From Rhodopseudomonas sp. (lineage in GTDB: Bacteria; Pseudomonadota; Alphaproteobacteria; Rhizobiales; Xanthobacteraceae), in the NCBI GenBank assembly GCA_016124795.1, contig WGNB01000025.1, forward strand, positions 1-41,957: a DNA stretch of 41,957 nucleotides, written 5' to 3'. Shown piece after piece: positions 29,401 through 37,587 of the stretch. Numbering within the stretch: the first letter of the stretch is position 1; every line of letters starts with the position of its first letter. The position numbers were made by a program, and so were the translations under genes. The notes beneath the pieces are model-generated. The model saw nothing but the letters and a program-made list of their open reading frames with translations. It was not told the DNA's origin and ran no database searches.

Positions 29401-29914
29401 CCGCGCGGTGAAAAACGGCCAGACCGCGGGGAAGGTGGCCGGCACCGTGGTCTCGCGGCAGGAGAAACGCACCAAGACCGGCAACAAAATGGGGATATTC
29501 GGGCTGTCCGATCCGACCGGCCATTATGAAGCGATCATTTTTTCCGAGGGGCTGGCCGAGTATCGTGACCTTCTGGAGCCGGGCACGGTCGTGCTGCTGG
29601 TCCTGTCGGCCGAAGTGCAGGGCGACGAAGTTCGCGCTCGCATTCAGTCGGTCGAGCCGCTCGACCGCGCCGCCGCCAATCTGCAGAAGGGTTTGCGGGT
29701 CTTCCTCCGCGATGGCGCGCCGCTCGATGGCGTCGCCAAGCGTCTGGAGCCGTCACCGAAAAAAGTCAGCGGCGACGGCGAGGTCAGCGTGGTGCTGATG
29801 CTGCGCCAGGGCACCGAGGTCGAGGTGAAGCTGCCGGGCCGCTTCAAGGTGTCGCCGCAGATTGCCGGCGCCATCAAGGCCGTGCCGGGCGTGGTGCAGG
29901 TCGAGGCCTTGTAG
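26465..29914 (+). CDS. dnaE: DNA polymerase III alpha subunit, replicative form
   Basis: This catalytic subunit of the replicative polymerase has 1149 residues. The N-terminal PHP domain opens with FVHLHVHSSYSLLEG (residues 6-20). The polymerase palm carries catalytic aspartates in MPDFDIDFCQDRREE (about 409-423) and GPGRGSGAGSLVAYSLTITD (about 367-386). Helix-hairpin-helix and C-terminal OB domains follow. The N-terminus and length fit DnaE1 rather than the error-prone DnaE2. It stands downstream of the SOS peptide gene but is separated from it by 475 bp, and it ends at a strong terminator. Confidence 0.96.
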   Translation: MADLDFVHLHVHSSYSLLEGALPIARLAELAKTDKQPALALTDTDNMFGALEFSEKIAGYGIQPIIGCALAIDFGDNDNGPRNVNVVNERQRIVLLAADEAGYRSLMKLNSRAFMESPANEPPRLKVEWLEGETSGLIALTGGPGGPLDRAIATGQSPLAATRLDSLKRLFGDRLYVELQRHGEASERMTEKVLIDLAYERELPLVATNEPYFATTRDYESHDALICIAESRYVADTERRHLTPEHRYKTRAEMVELFSDLPEAVASTVEIAQRCAYRPRTRQPILPRFSVGEGGDAVDEATELRQQAEAGLTRRLAAGGPAPGFTEQQYRERLEFELNVIDKMKYPGYFLIVSDFIKWAKSKEIPVGPGRGSGAGSLVAYSLTITDLDPIRFGLLFERFLNPERISMPDFDIDFCQDRREEVIHYVQQRYGRDQVAQIITFGTLQARGVLRDVGRVLQMPYGQVDKLCKMVPQNPAAPITLAKAIEDEPKLQAEADADPTVKRAFTIAQKLEGLTRHASTHAAGIVIGDRPLNQLVPLYRDPKSDMPVTQFNMKWVEPAGLVKFDFLGLKTLTTLKTAVELLRRRGVDVDLGAIPLDDAKTYKLLARAEAVGVFQLESAGMRRALIDMQPDRFEDIIALVALYRPGPMANIPTYCARKHGLEVPDYIHPKLEPVLKETFGVIVYQEQVMQAAQLLAGYSLGDADLLRRAMGKKIRAEMQKQGSIFVEGCAKNGIEKAQAEAIFELLERFADYGFNKSHAAAYALVAYQTAYMKANYPVEFLAASMTLDMGNTDKLSEFRAEAERLGIKIEPPSINRSNVDFEVDGNTIIYALAALKGVGKEAVKSIVASRADGPFTDLADFSARINPRAVNKRVLESLTQAGAFDAFDVNRARVLGAVDMVMGRAQHSHETAAVGQSELFGGSGKPDPILLPNVDPWLPTEKLKREYDSIGFFLSGHPLDDYAAVLKKLRVQSWADFARAVKNGQTAGKVAGTVVSRQEKRTKTGNKMGIFGLSDPTGHYEAIIFSEGLAEYRDLLEPGTVVLLVLSAEVQGDEVRARIQSVEPLDRAAANLQKGLRVFLRDGAPLDGVAKRLEPSPKKVSGDGEVSVVLMLRQGTEVEVKLPGRFKVSPQIAGAIKAVPGVVQVEAL

Positions 29915-29941
29915 GCAATCCTGCGGCTCACGAGAGGCAAG

Positions 29942-29975
29942 GCGGACGCCGGGACGAAACGGCGTCCGCTTTTTT
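29942..29975 (+). terminator. Intrinsic terminator of dnaE
   Basis: Perfect 10-bp arms GCGGACGCCG and CGGCGTCCGC with an 8-base loop are followed by six Ts. It lies 27 bp after the dnaE stop and also separates it from the convergent binding-protein gene. Confidence 0.9.
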
Positions 29976-29977
29976 GG

Positions 29978-30946
29978 CTATTGCGGCTTGATGTCGGCCT
30001 TGTGGATCATGCCACCCCAGCGGGTGAGCTCGGTCTTCACAAAGGCGTCGGTCTCGGTGCTCGCCATATAGGCCGGATCGAGGCCCATCAATGTCAGCCG
30101 GTTCTGGATCTTGGCGGTCGACATCAGCTGTTTGACAGCGGCATCCAACTTGCTCCTGACATCGGCTGGGATATGCGCCGGCGCAAAGACGCCGACCCAG
30201 GCAATGATGTTGGTGCCGGGGAATCCGGACTCCGCCATGGTCGGGACATTGGGCAGCAACGGCGTGCGTTCCGGCCCGGTGGTGACCAAAGCCCGCAGGT
30301 TGTCCGCCTTGATATTGGTCAGAGCCGCAGCGAGATCGACAAAGGCCATCGAGGTGATCTGGCCCATGACGTCGGTCATGGCCTGCGGTGTCTGCTTATA
30401 GCGCACCTGGGTCACGGTGACGCCGGCGACCTGCTTCATGGTTTCGCCGGCGACAATGGCGGCGCTGCTCGGCGCGCCGTAAGTCATCGTGCCCGGCTTG
30501 GCCTTGGCGGCGGCAACCACGTCGGCGATCGTTTTGTACGGCCCCTTGGACGAAACGACGAGCACGAAAGGCGCGGTGGCCAGCCGCGCGATCGGCGTGA
30601 AGTCCTTGATCGGATCGTAAGGCAGCTTCTTGAACAGGTACGGATTGGCCGAGTGCGTGGTATTGCCGGCCATCAGCAAGGTGTAGCCATCCGGTTTGGC
30701 GCGGGCGGCGTATTCGGTCGCGATGATGCCGCTGGCGCCGGGCTTGTTCTCGACGACGACCGTCTGGCCGAGATTGGCCGACAGTTGCTGGGCAAGTTCG
30801 CGGGCCATGGAATCGGTGCCGCTGCCGGCGCCGAACGGCACGACCAGCGTGATCGGATGGTTCGGATAATCGCTCTGCGCCCAGGCCGGGACGGTCGCCG
30901 GCGTGACGGCGGTCAGAAGCGCAATCGCAAGAAGACGTTTCAGCAT
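29978..30946 (-). CDS. Tripartite tricarboxylate transporter substrate-binding protein (Bug/TctC family)
   Basis: This periplasmic solute-binding protein has 322 residues. A Sec signal peptide (MLKRLLAIALLTAV, cleavage after PAWA at residue 23) precedes the family start YPNHPITLVVPFGAGSGTD, then GTMTYGAPSSAA and the C-terminal lobe. Bug proteins bind carboxylic acids. The membrane partners TctA and TctB are not in the window, so this is an orphan, as is common in this family. It lies 114 bp downstream of the UbiD-type gene on the same strand and may deliver that enzyme's substrate. Confidence 0.9.
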   Translation of the reverse strand: MLKRLLAIALLTAVTPATVPAWAQSDYPNHPITLVVPFGAGSGTDSMARELAQQLSANLGQTVVVENKPGASGIIATEYAARAKPDGYTLLMAGNTTHSANPYLFKKLPYDPIKDFTPIARLATAPFVLVVSSKGPYKTIADVVAAAKAKPGTMTYGAPSSAAIVAGETMKQVAGVTVTQVRYKQTPQAMTDVMGQITSMAFVDLAAALTNIKADNLRALVTTGPERTPLLPNVPTMAESGFPGTNIIAWVGVFAPAHIPADVRSKLDAAVKQLMSTAKIQNRLTLMGLDPAYMASTETDAFVKTELTRWGGMIHKADIKPQ

Positions 30947-31060
30947 GGGCTATCAAATCCTCGCTCTACGGCCGGTCGGCCAGGATGATCGGTTGGACGT
31001 TTTCCCTGGGGTCTGACGACAACGACTGTTCGCCACCGCGATGCTTCTTTTCCGGCTGGT

Positions 31061-32413
31061 TTAATGTGCGCTCCCCGTCAGGGGATCGAGAAAATCGTCG
31101 AGGTTGAGTTCGTCGATGCCGGGAAACCGTCGACGCTTGAAGACATCGCGCATTGCCATGGGCGCGGTGGCGTCGATGCCGACCTTGCCGCGATGGGCGG
31201 CGCGCACGTCGGCGCGTTGAAAACTGCCAAGACGCGGAATGACGTAGACGCCGGTCTCCGGTGTATTGCGGGTGTGGATCGCCCACAGCACTTCGTTGGT
31301 GTCGTGCGGGTCGACATCGGCATCGACCACGACCACGACCTTCATCCAGGGGTGCGCCGCCATCGCCGCCAGCATGACGGCGCGCGCCTGATCGTCGTTG
31401 GATTTTTCGATGCTGACGACGCAGCCGAAGATGTGGCCCGGCGTCGCGACATCGCGGATCGGCGCGAAGGCGGCCACGCGCTTGTAGACTTCCGCCTGCA
31501 ACGGCACGCCGAGCAGAACCGAATCCTCCGGACCGCCGGCCAGGATGACATGATAGATTGCATCCTTGCGCCGGGTGATGGCGGTGACGCGCATGACGTG
31601 GTTGGGCGCCGCTTCGGCATAGGCATCGGTGAACTCGCCGAAGGGACCTTCGACCTCTCGCAGGTCCGGCAGGACTTCGCCTTCGATGACGAACTCGGCG
31701 TCAGCCGGCACCAGCAGCGGCACGGTTTTCGCGGCGACCATTCGCAACGGCGTGCCTTGCCAGGCGCTGGCGACCTGCAACTCGTCGGCATCGATCGGAA
31801 TTTTCGACGCGGCGCTCAACATCAGCGCCGGCGGCGCGCCGATAACGATGGCGACCGGCAAGGCCTTCGAATGTCGTTCGGCGGCTTCCTGATATTGGCC
31901 GAGATGTTGCGGCGGCATCATTCGGATACGGGTGTGGTCGCCGCCGACCAGTTGAACGCGGTTCCACGATGCGTTGTATTCGCCCGTGTCGGGATGGCGC
32001 GCGATGCAGACGCCGGCGCTGATATAGGCGCCACCATCGCGCTCGCAGTGTACGACCTGCGGAATGTCGCGGGCGATATCGAAGCCGTCGGTCTTGACGA
32101 TCTCGTGCACCGGCGCGTCGGCCACCGTTTCATACGGCATCGCCTGGCCTTCCTTGGCCACAAGCGACGGCACCAGCGAACGGGTCTCGAGACCCAACGC
32201 ATCGGCCAGAATGCCGCGACGGCACAGGATGTTGGTCGCGACCGCCGCTGGGCTGCCGGTCACATGCTCGAACAGCAGCGGTTCATTCGTCGTTTTTTGC
32301 ACCTTGCGCATGACCGCGACCAATTGGTGGGTCGGGTCGACGGGCCGTGAGACGTGACGCAGCAGTCGCTGGTCGTCGAGATGCTTGAGAAGACCGCGAA
32401 ATGTCGTCTGCAT
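31061..32413 (-). CDS. UbiD family (de)carboxylase
   Basis: Members use prenylated FMN to add or remove CO2 on aromatic or alpha,beta-unsaturated acids. The 450-residue product has the family blocks YNASWNRVQL (about residues 146-155), VEGPFGEFTDAY (about 254-265), with the acidic catalytic residues, and VDPHDTNEVLWAI near the C-terminus. The start at 32413 follows CGGAGA and gives MQTTFRGLL. The open frame runs 28 codons further upstream as Pro/Gly-rich noise. The substrate cannot be read from sequence. The neighbouring TctC-type protein and LysR regulator suggest catabolism rather than ubiquinone synthesis, and no ubiX partner is seen here. Confidence 0.88.
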   Translation of the reverse strand: MQTTFRGLLKHLDDQRLLRHVSRPVDPTHQLVAVMRKVQKTTNEPLLFEHVTGSPAAVATNILCRRGILADALGLETRSLVPSLVAKEGQAMPYETVADAPVHEIVKTDGFDIARDIPQVVHCERDGGAYISAGVCIARHPDTGEYNASWNRVQLVGGDHTRIRMMPPQHLGQYQEAAERHSKALPVAIVIGAPPALMLSAASKIPIDADELQVASAWQGTPLRMVAAKTVPLLVPADAEFVIEGEVLPDLREVEGPFGEFTDAYAEAAPNHVMRVTAITRRKDAIYHVILAGGPEDSVLLGVPLQAEVYKRVAAFAPIRDVATPGHIFGCVVSIEKSNDDQARAVMLAAMAAHPWMKVVVVVDADVDPHDTNEVLWAIHTRNTPETGVYVIPRLGSFQRADVRAAHRGKVGIDATAPMAMRDVFKRRRFPGIDELNLDDFLDPLTGSAH

Positions 32414-32515
32414 CGGTTCTCCGGGCCCGCGATGAGGATCGCCGGATGGCGCGAACGGGCCGCGATCAGGTTGAAACCCTGCGGCCGACGAGTCCAATTC
32501 GTTTTAATGCAATGG

Positions 32516-33529
32516 TCATAGCCGCAGGGAATGCCCCAGATCGGCATCCTGGGCGCTTGACCGATCCGGCGTCGGCTCGTCCGGCGTTGTCGACGGCAGC
32601 AGCGGCGCGGCCGTGGCCAATGAACCGTCGAGCGTGGCGCAAAGCAGGGCGGCGAACCGCGCACAGGCCGGCAATTGAGTCGTGGTCCTTCGCCAGCACA
32701 CGTAAAGCTGCCGCTCCCACGCGATGTCGTCGACCTCGATCGGCACCAGCGGTTCGGCGCCGCGATCGTCTTCGATCAGGAGGCGCGGCATCCAGGTCAG
32801 AAAACCGCCGTCGCGTACCAGTGATGTCATGCAGAGCGCGGAATTGGTCTCGACGGTTGGCTCGGGCGCGCTGAGGCCGACGGCGCGGAACACGGCCTCG
32901 AAACGATGTCGCACCGGTTCATTGCGGTCGGGCAGAACCCAGCGGTAGGCCGACAACTCGGCCAGCCGGCAGCGACCGGCGCGAGCGAGCGGATGGCTGG
33001 CGGCGGCCACCACCGAAAGACTGTCGCGCCGCACCGGCTTGTGGACGAACACATCCTCGTCGATGCCGCGGGCATTGGAGACAACGGCGATATCGATATC
33101 CGCGGTCACCAAGGCCGCCAGCAGTTCCTCGATCAGGCCCTCGCGGACGATCACGCGGGTGTCCGGCTGTTCGACCAGAAAGGCCTGAATGGTTCGGGGC
33201 AGAACCTGGGCGATGATGCTGGGGCCGGCGCCGACCCGCACGCGACCGCTGTTGCGCCCTTGCAGGGCGTTGATTTCGTCCTCGGCGTGGCGCACTTCGG
33301 TCAGGATCGCGCGCGCGTGAGCGGCCAGCGTCTGGCCGAACACCGTCGGCACGATACCTTGCGGGGTCCGATCGAACAGCTTGACGGCCAGAACCTCTTC
33401 CAGCCGTTGCAGGCTTTTGCTCAATGCCGGCTGCGACATGCCGAGCGCAATGGCGGCGCGGCCGATGCTGCCGCGTTCGATGACACAGAGAAATTGTTGG
33501 AGCCGTTGGATATCGTTGGTCAGCGACAC
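32516..33529 (-). CDS. LysR-type transcriptional regulator
   Basis: This 337-residue regulator has an N-terminal winged helix (residues 8-67) with SIGRAAIALGMSQPALSKSL as the DNA-reading part, and a periplasmic-binding-like effector domain from about residue 95. The last 25 residues are a Pro/Ser-rich tail beyond the usual 300. It reads in the same direction as the UbiD-type gene, 102 bp upstream of it, and probably controls that gene and the binding protein in response to their substrate. Confidence 0.9.
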   Translation of the reverse strand: MSLTNDIQRLQQFLCVIERGSIGRAAIALGMSQPALSKSLQRLEEVLAVKLFDRTPQGIVPTVFGQTLAAHARAILTEVRHAEDEINALQGRNSGRVRVGAGPSIIAQVLPRTIQAFLVEQPDTRVIVREGLIEELLAALVTADIDIAVVSNARGIDEDVFVHKPVRRDSLSVVAAASHPLARAGRCRLAELSAYRWVLPDRNEPVRHRFEAVFRAVGLSAPEPTVETNSALCMTSLVRDGGFLTWMPRLLIEDDRGAEPLVPIEVDDIAWERQLYVCWRRTTTQLPACARFAALLCATLDGSLATAAPLLPSTTPDEPTPDRSSAQDADLGHSLRL

Positions 33530-33936
33530 GCGTAAGCAGGCTTTCGGGAGAAACCGCAGTCGCCCTTCGGATCAGTTCCGCTGACGGCTTCGGCTCGGTC
33601 TATCCGGCGGTTGATGCTACGCCCCGGCGGCGGCGAAGTGAAATGCCTTGCGCCGCGTCGCCCGCGAGGCCGTCAGCCAAGGGCAGGGCGGTATGAGCCG
33701 CGAGCCTCCGGGTCGGCCGGTCCCGCCCGGAGCGGTCCCGACAATCCTCGACGGATCAAATGCTTGCATCGGCGCAAGGGCACCTATATAAGCCGCCAAA
33801 TCACTCACGCGGATGTTTGGCTTTAGGCCCCGACAATGGGTCACAAAAGCCTTCCGGTGGCCGATTTCCTCAATTAAATCAACGGGAAATCAATGGCTCA
33901 CACACCTCCGCGGCGGCTCAACCGGAGAATGCGTTA
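33530..33936. other. Divergent spacer between the LysR gene and rpsB
   Basis: This 407-bp region carries the promoters of two divergent genes. The left part has GC-rich partial hairpins and no coding signal. The right part holds the rpsB promoter (33764-33792), whose -35 and spacer contain the inverted repeat CTTGC-N6-GCAAG (33763-33778), then a leader of about 140 bases with a short frame at 33893-33937. Confidence 0.5.
33764..33792 (+). promoter_or_regulatory. Candidate rpsB promoter
   Basis: TTGCAT (33764-33769) and TATAAG (33787-33792) are spaced by 17 bp and precede rpsB by about 145 bp. The overlapping inverted repeat CTTGC-N6-GCAAG may bind a regulator. The leader length leaves room for S2 feedback control, known for rpsB in other bacteria. 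Confidence 0.55.
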
Positions 33937-33937
33937 A
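33893..33937 (+). CDS. Possible 14-codon leader peptide of rpsB
   Basis: An ATG frame with a GGGA seven bases upstream encodes a very basic 14-residue peptide ([14 protein letters not shown]). It ends in TAA, whose last base is the first base of the rpsB ATG. Such a TAATG junction could couple rpsB translation to the leader. It may also be chance. Confidence 0.35.
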   Translation: MAHTPPRRLNRRMR

Positions 33938-34944
33938 TGGCTCTTCCTGACTTCACGATGCGTCAGTTGCTGGAAGCTGGCGTCCACTTTGGCCATCAGG
34001 CCCACCGTTGGAACCCGAAGATGGGTCAATACATCTTCGGCACCCGCAACAATATCCATATCGTCGACCTGGCCCAGACTGTGCCGATGCTGCACCGCGC
34101 CTTGCAGGCGGTCAGCGATACCGTCGCCAAGGGCGGCCGTATCCTGTTCGTCGGCACCAAGCGTCAGGCGGCCGATGGCATCGCGGCCGCTGCGAAGCAG
34201 TCGGCGCAGTATTACGTCAATTCGCGTTGGCTCGGCGGCACGCTGACCAACTGGAAGACCATCTCCGGTTCGATCCAGCGCCTGCGCAAGCTCGAAGAAA
34301 TGCTCGGCACCGGCGCGGCGCACAGCTACACCAAGAAAGAACGCCTGACGATGCAGCGCGAGCACGACAAGCTCGATCGCTCGCTCGGCGGCATCAAGGA
34401 CATGGGCGGCGTGCCCGACCTGATCTTCGTGATCGACACCAACAAGGAAGACATCGCGATCCAGGAAGCGCGCCGGCTCAACATTCCGGTCGCCGCCATC
34501 GTCGACACCAACTGCGACCCGGCCGGCATCACCTATCCGGTGCCGGGCAATGACGACGCCAGCCGCGCCGTCTCGCTTTACTGCGACCTGATCGCCCGCG
34601 CGGCGCTCGATGGCATCTCGCGCTCGCAGGGCGAACGCGGCGTCGATCTCGGCGCGTCGGAAAAGCCGATGGTCCAGGAAGACCTGCCGACCGTGCCGGC
34701 CTCGACCGATCTCGGCTTCGAGCAGCTTGCCGGTCCGCGCGGCGTCGCCGACGACCTCAAGAAGCTGCCCGGCATCTCGCCGGCGATCGAGAAGCAGCTC
34801 AACGATCTCGGTATCTTCCACTACACCCAGATCGCCGAACTGTCGCCGACCGCCGCGCACAATGTCGGCGAAGAAGTCGGCCTGCCGGGCCGCGTTGACG
34901 GCTGGGTCGCCAAGGCCAAGGCCATGACGGCGGAAGCCGAATAA
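33937..34944 (+). CDS. rpsB: 30S ribosomal protein S2, with C-terminal extension
   Basis: S2 binds the 30S subunit near the head-body junction. Residues 1-240 match the family: [20 protein letters not shown] at the start, [14 protein letters not shown], and [20 protein letters not shown]. The protein is 335 residues, about 95 longer than E. coli S2. The extension ends in a helix-hairpin-helix-like segment with [20 protein letters not shown], a form seen in alphaproteobacteria. The start at 33937 has GGAG nine bases upstream. An open frame from 33760 is rejected because its extra residues look like non-coding leader. Confidence 0.95.
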   Translation: MALPDFTMRQLLEAGVHFGHQAHRWNPKMGQYIFGTRNNIHIVDLAQTVPMLHRALQAVSDTVAKGGRILFVGTKRQAADGIAAAAKQSAQYYVNSRWLGGTLTNWKTISGSIQRLRKLEEMLGTGAAHSYTKKERLTMQREHDKLDRSLGGIKDMGGVPDLIFVIDTNKEDIAIQEARRLNIPVAAIVDTNCDPAGITYPVPGNDDASRAVSLYCDLIARAALDGISRSQGERGVDLGASEKPMVQEDLPTVPASTDLGFEQLAGPRGVADDLKKLPGISPAIEKQLNDLGIFHYTQIAELSPTAAHNVGEEVGLPGRVDGWVAKAKAMTAEAE

Positions 34945-34987
34945 TAGAGCCCGGCGCAAGCCGAACTCACTGAAAGAAAGCTGCACC

Positions 34988-35015
34988 GGCGCCTGTCATA
35001 ATCCTGACGGGCGCC
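34988..35015 (+). promoter_or_regulatory. Hairpin in the rpsB-tsf gap, possible attenuator
   Basis: Arms GGCGCCTGTCA and TGACGGGCGCC pair over 11 positions (one T-G) with a 6-base loop, 43 bp after rpsB. No T-run follows, so it may only slow polymerase or protect the rpsB mRNA end. It could set the S2 to EF-Ts ratio. Confidence 0.5.
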
Positions 35016-35091
35016 GAGCGCTTAAATCCGATTGGAACGATATCGCCGGCAGCTCGGCTGTCGACCGGGATGGTTGAAGGAATAGATCAAG

Positions 35092-36021
35092 ATGGCTGAA
35101 ATCACCGCACAAATGGTCAAGGAACTGCGCGAGTCGACCGGCGCCGGCATGATGGATTGCAAGGGCGCGCTGAAGGAGACCAACGGCGACATGACGGCGG
35201 CGCAGGATTGGCTGCGCAAGAAGGGCCTTTCGAAGGCCGCCAAGAAGGCCGGCCGCGTCGCCGCCGAAGGTTTGGTCGGCATCACGGTGCAGGGCACCAA
35301 GGCGGTTGTCGTCGAGGTCAATTCGGAAACCGATTTCGTCGCCCGCAACGACCTGTTCCAGGGTCTGGTCAAGATGACCGCCGACGTCGCCATGAAAGTC
35401 GGCACCGATGTCGAAGCGATCAAGGCGGCCAAGGTCGGCTCGATCACCGTCGGCGATGCTTTCACCGATACCATCGCCAAGATCGGCGAGAACATGACCG
35501 TGCGTCGCGCCGCCGTCCTCGAAGTCGGCAAGGGCGTCATCGGCCAATATATCCATAACGCCGTCAGCGAAGGTCTCGGCAAGATCGGCGTGCTGGTCGC
35601 GCTCGAGTCGCCCGGCAAGACCGATGAACTGACCGCGCTCGGCCGTCAGCTCGCGATGCATGTTGCGTCGTCGAACCCGCTGGCGCTCGATGCCTCCGGC
35701 GTTGATCCCGAAATCATCAAGCGCGAGAAGGATGTTCTGGCCGACAAGTTCCGCCAGCAAGGCAAGCCCGAAGCGATGATCGAGAAGATCGTCGAGTCCG
35801 GTCTGAAGACCTTCTACAAGGAGCAGACCTTCCTCGAACAGCCTTTCATTTTCGACGACAGCGGCAAGAAGAGCGTGGCTCAGGCTGTGAAGGAAGCGGA
35901 AGGCAAGATCGGCGGCCCGATACAAATCAAGGGCTTCGTGCGTTACGCGCTCGGTGAAGGCATCGAGAAGCAGGAAACCGACTTTGCCGCGGAAGTTGCC
36001 GCGGCGTCCGGTCAGGGTTGA
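35092..36021 (+). CDS. tsf: Elongation factor Ts
   Basis: EF-Ts is the nucleotide-exchange factor for EF-Tu. The 309-residue product has the N-terminal UBA-like domain with the conserved [19 protein letters not shown] (about residues 7-25) and the core motif [13 protein letters not shown] (about 74-86), which contacts EF-Tu. The length is typical for Rhizobiales. The usual rpsB-tsf order is kept. The start ATG is preceded by GAAGGAAT at about 15 bases. Confidence 0.96.
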   Translation: MAEITAQMVKELRESTGAGMMDCKGALKETNGDMTAAQDWLRKKGLSKAAKKAGRVAAEGLVGITVQGTKAVVVEVNSETDFVARNDLFQGLVKMTADVAMKVGTDVEAIKAAKVGSITVGDAFTDTIAKIGENMTVRRAAVLEVGKGVIGQYIHNAVSEGLGKIGVLVALESPGKTDELTALGRQLAMHVASSNPLALDASGVDPEIIKREKDVLADKFRQQGKPEAMIEKIVESGLKTFYKEQTFLEQPFIFDDSGKKSVAQAVKEAEGKIGGPIQIKGFVRYALGEGIEKQETDFAAEVAAASGQG

Positions 36022-36046
36022 TCGGATCGATATTGTGAAGCGTCGC

Positions 36047-36084
36047 TGCGGCGCCTTCCGTTATTCATGACGGAAGGCGCCGCA
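36047..36084 (+). terminator. Large hairpin after tsf
   Basis: Perfect 15-bp arms TGCGGCGCCTTCCGT and ACGGAAGGCGCCGCA with an 8-base loop form a very stable stem 25 bp after the tsf stop. No U-tract follows. A second, smaller stem (ACCGGC 36098 / GCCGGT 36112) comes next. Together they likely end or weaken transcription before pyrH. Confidence 0.6.
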
Positions 36085-36156
36085 AGCCGGCGAGCTAACC
36101 GGCAAAGTCTGGCCGGTGAAGATTTTGGATGAGACGATCAAGCAAGGATCGCGGCG

Positions 36157-36184
36157 CATGAGTGATCCCACATGAGTGATCCCA
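36157..36184 (+). repeat. Perfect 14-bp tandem duplication across the pyrH start
   Basis: CATGAGTGATCCCA occurs twice without a gap (36157-36170 and 36171-36184). Each copy contains an ATG. The first opens a five-codon frame (MSDPT) that stops at TGA 36173-36175, overlapping the second ATG, which is the true pyrH start. Confidence 0.95.
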
Positions 36185-36897
36185 ACGGCGATCCGATTTA
36201 CCGGCGCGTTATCGTCAAGCTGTCGGGCGAAGCGCTCAACGGCGACAAGCCCTTTGGCATCGATCAGGCGACGGTTGAACGCATTGCCGCCGATCTGGCC
36301 GCGACCGCCGGCCTGGGCGTCGAACTCGGCGTCGTTGTCGGCGGCGGCAACATTTTCCGTGGCGTGGAAGTATCCGAGCGTGGCGTGCCGCGACCGGTCG
36401 GCGACACCATGGGCATGCTCGCCACTGTGATGAACTGCCTGGTTCTGGAAGCGGCCATCGAGCGGCAAGGTTGCGAGGCGCGGACCTTGTCGGCGCTGTC
36501 GATGACGTCGGTGTGCGAAACCTATAACCGCAAGCGGGCGATGAAGAATCTGGCCAAGGGCCGGGTGGTGCTGTTGGCCGCCGGTACAGGCAATCCGTTT
36601 TTTACCACCGATACCACAGCGGTGTTGCGCGCGGCCGAGCTCGAATGTCAGGCCGTGCTCAAGGCGACCAACGTGGACGGTGTCTATACGGCGGACCCGA
36701 AGAAGGATCCGTCGGCGGTCCGTTATGAGCGCCTGACCCATCAGGAAGCCATCGAAAAGGACCTGCGGGTCATGGATGGCGCGGCCTTCGCGCTTGCCCG
36801 CGAAAACCGGACGCCTATCATCGTTTTTTCGATCGCGGATCGAAACGCCATCGAGACTGTATTGCGCGGCCAGGGACGGACCACTGTCGTCGGCTAA
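36172..36897 (+). CDS. pyrH: UMP kinase
   Basis: This enzyme phosphorylates UMP to UDP, the first step to UTP and CTP, and is a hexameric amino-acid-kinase-fold protein. The 241-residue product shows the phosphate-binding loop [15 protein letters not shown] (about residues 13-27), [10 protein letters not shown] (about 57-66) and [20 protein letters not shown] (about 139-158). The start is in the second copy of a 14-bp tandem repeat, because the first ATG is out of frame. The ribosome binding site (AAGGA, 36144) therefore lies about 24 bases from the real start and suits the first ATG better. pyrH follows tsf and precedes frr as usual. Confidence 0.94.
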   Translation: MSDPNGDPIYRRVIVKLSGEALNGDKPFGIDQATVERIAADLAATAGLGVELGVVVGGGNIFRGVEVSERGVPRPVGDTMGMLATVMNCLVLEAAIERQGCEARTLSALSMTSVCETYNRKRAMKNLAKGRVVLLAAGTGNPFFTTDTTAVLRAAELECQAVLKATNVDGVYTADPKKDPSAVRYERLTHQEAIEKDLRVMDGAAFALARENRTPIIVFSIADRNAIETVLRGQGRTTVVG

Positions 36898-37012
36898 CGG
36901 GCTGCCGTATCATGGGATTCTGGGCGTCGGGGCCGGCGAGGCGTGACCTCCGAGGAGGCGGGCCGTTGCACCTGACGTCACAGCGCGGACGACGAAAGCG
37001 GGGAATAAGCCA

Positions 37013-37576
37013 ATGGCAAACGCAACCTACGATATCGACGACATCAAACGCCGTATGGCCGGCGCCTCGGTGGCGCTGAAGAGCGAACTGTCGGGCCTGC
37101 GCACCGGTCGCGCTTCGGCGCATCTCCTCGATCCGGTGATGGTCGAAGCCTACGGCTCGCAGATGCCGTTGATCCAGTGCGCCAGCGTCACCATTCCCGA
37201 GCCGCGCATGATCTCGGTCAGCGTCTGGGACAAGTCGCTGGTCAAGCCAGTGGAAAAGGCGATTGTCGATTCCAATCTCGGCCTGTCGCCGGCGACCGAA
37301 GGCCAGACCATCCGTCTGCGCATTCCGGAATTGAACCAGGACCGCCGCAAGGAACTGGTCAAGCTCGCCCACAAATATGCCGAGGCCGCGCGCGTCGCCG
37401 TTCGCCACGTGCGTCGCGATGCGATGGACATCATCAAGAAGCTGGAAAAGGATAACGCCATCACCAAGGACGATCACGATCGTCACTCGGCGGAGATCCA
37501 GAAAGCGACCGATGCCGGCATTTCCGAAATCGATCAATTGCTCGGCGTGAAGGAAAAGGAGATCCTCACCGTTTGA
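37013..37576 (+). CDS. frr: Ribosome recycling factor
   Basis: RRF splits post-termination ribosomes together with EF-G. The 187-residue product has the hinge region seen as [20 protein letters not shown] (about residues 44-63) and the C-terminal long-helix domain with [19 protein letters not shown] and [17 protein letters not shown]. The length is standard. AGCGGGGAATAAG before the ATG provides a ribosome binding site. The stop TGA lies 11 bp before the uppS ATG. Confidence 0.96.
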   Translation: MANATYDIDDIKRRMAGASVALKSELSGLRTGRASAHLLDPVMVEAYGSQMPLIQCASVTIPEPRMISVSVWDKSLVKPVEKAIVDSNLGLSPATEGQTIRLRIPELNQDRRKELVKLAHKYAEAARVAVRHVRRDAMDIIKKLEKDNAITKDDHDRHSAEIQKATDAGISEIDQLLGVKEKEILTV

Positions 37577-37587
37577 GGTCGCAACCG

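Noticed and set aside
27188-29524. 778-codon minus-strand frame opposite dnaE
   Set aside because: Antisense shadow of a long GC-rich gene; no recognisable motif or ribosome binding site.
33760-33936. 59-codon N-terminal extension of rpsB
   Set aside because: Covers the promoter and leader; the S2 family begins at the MALPDF-type start at 33937.
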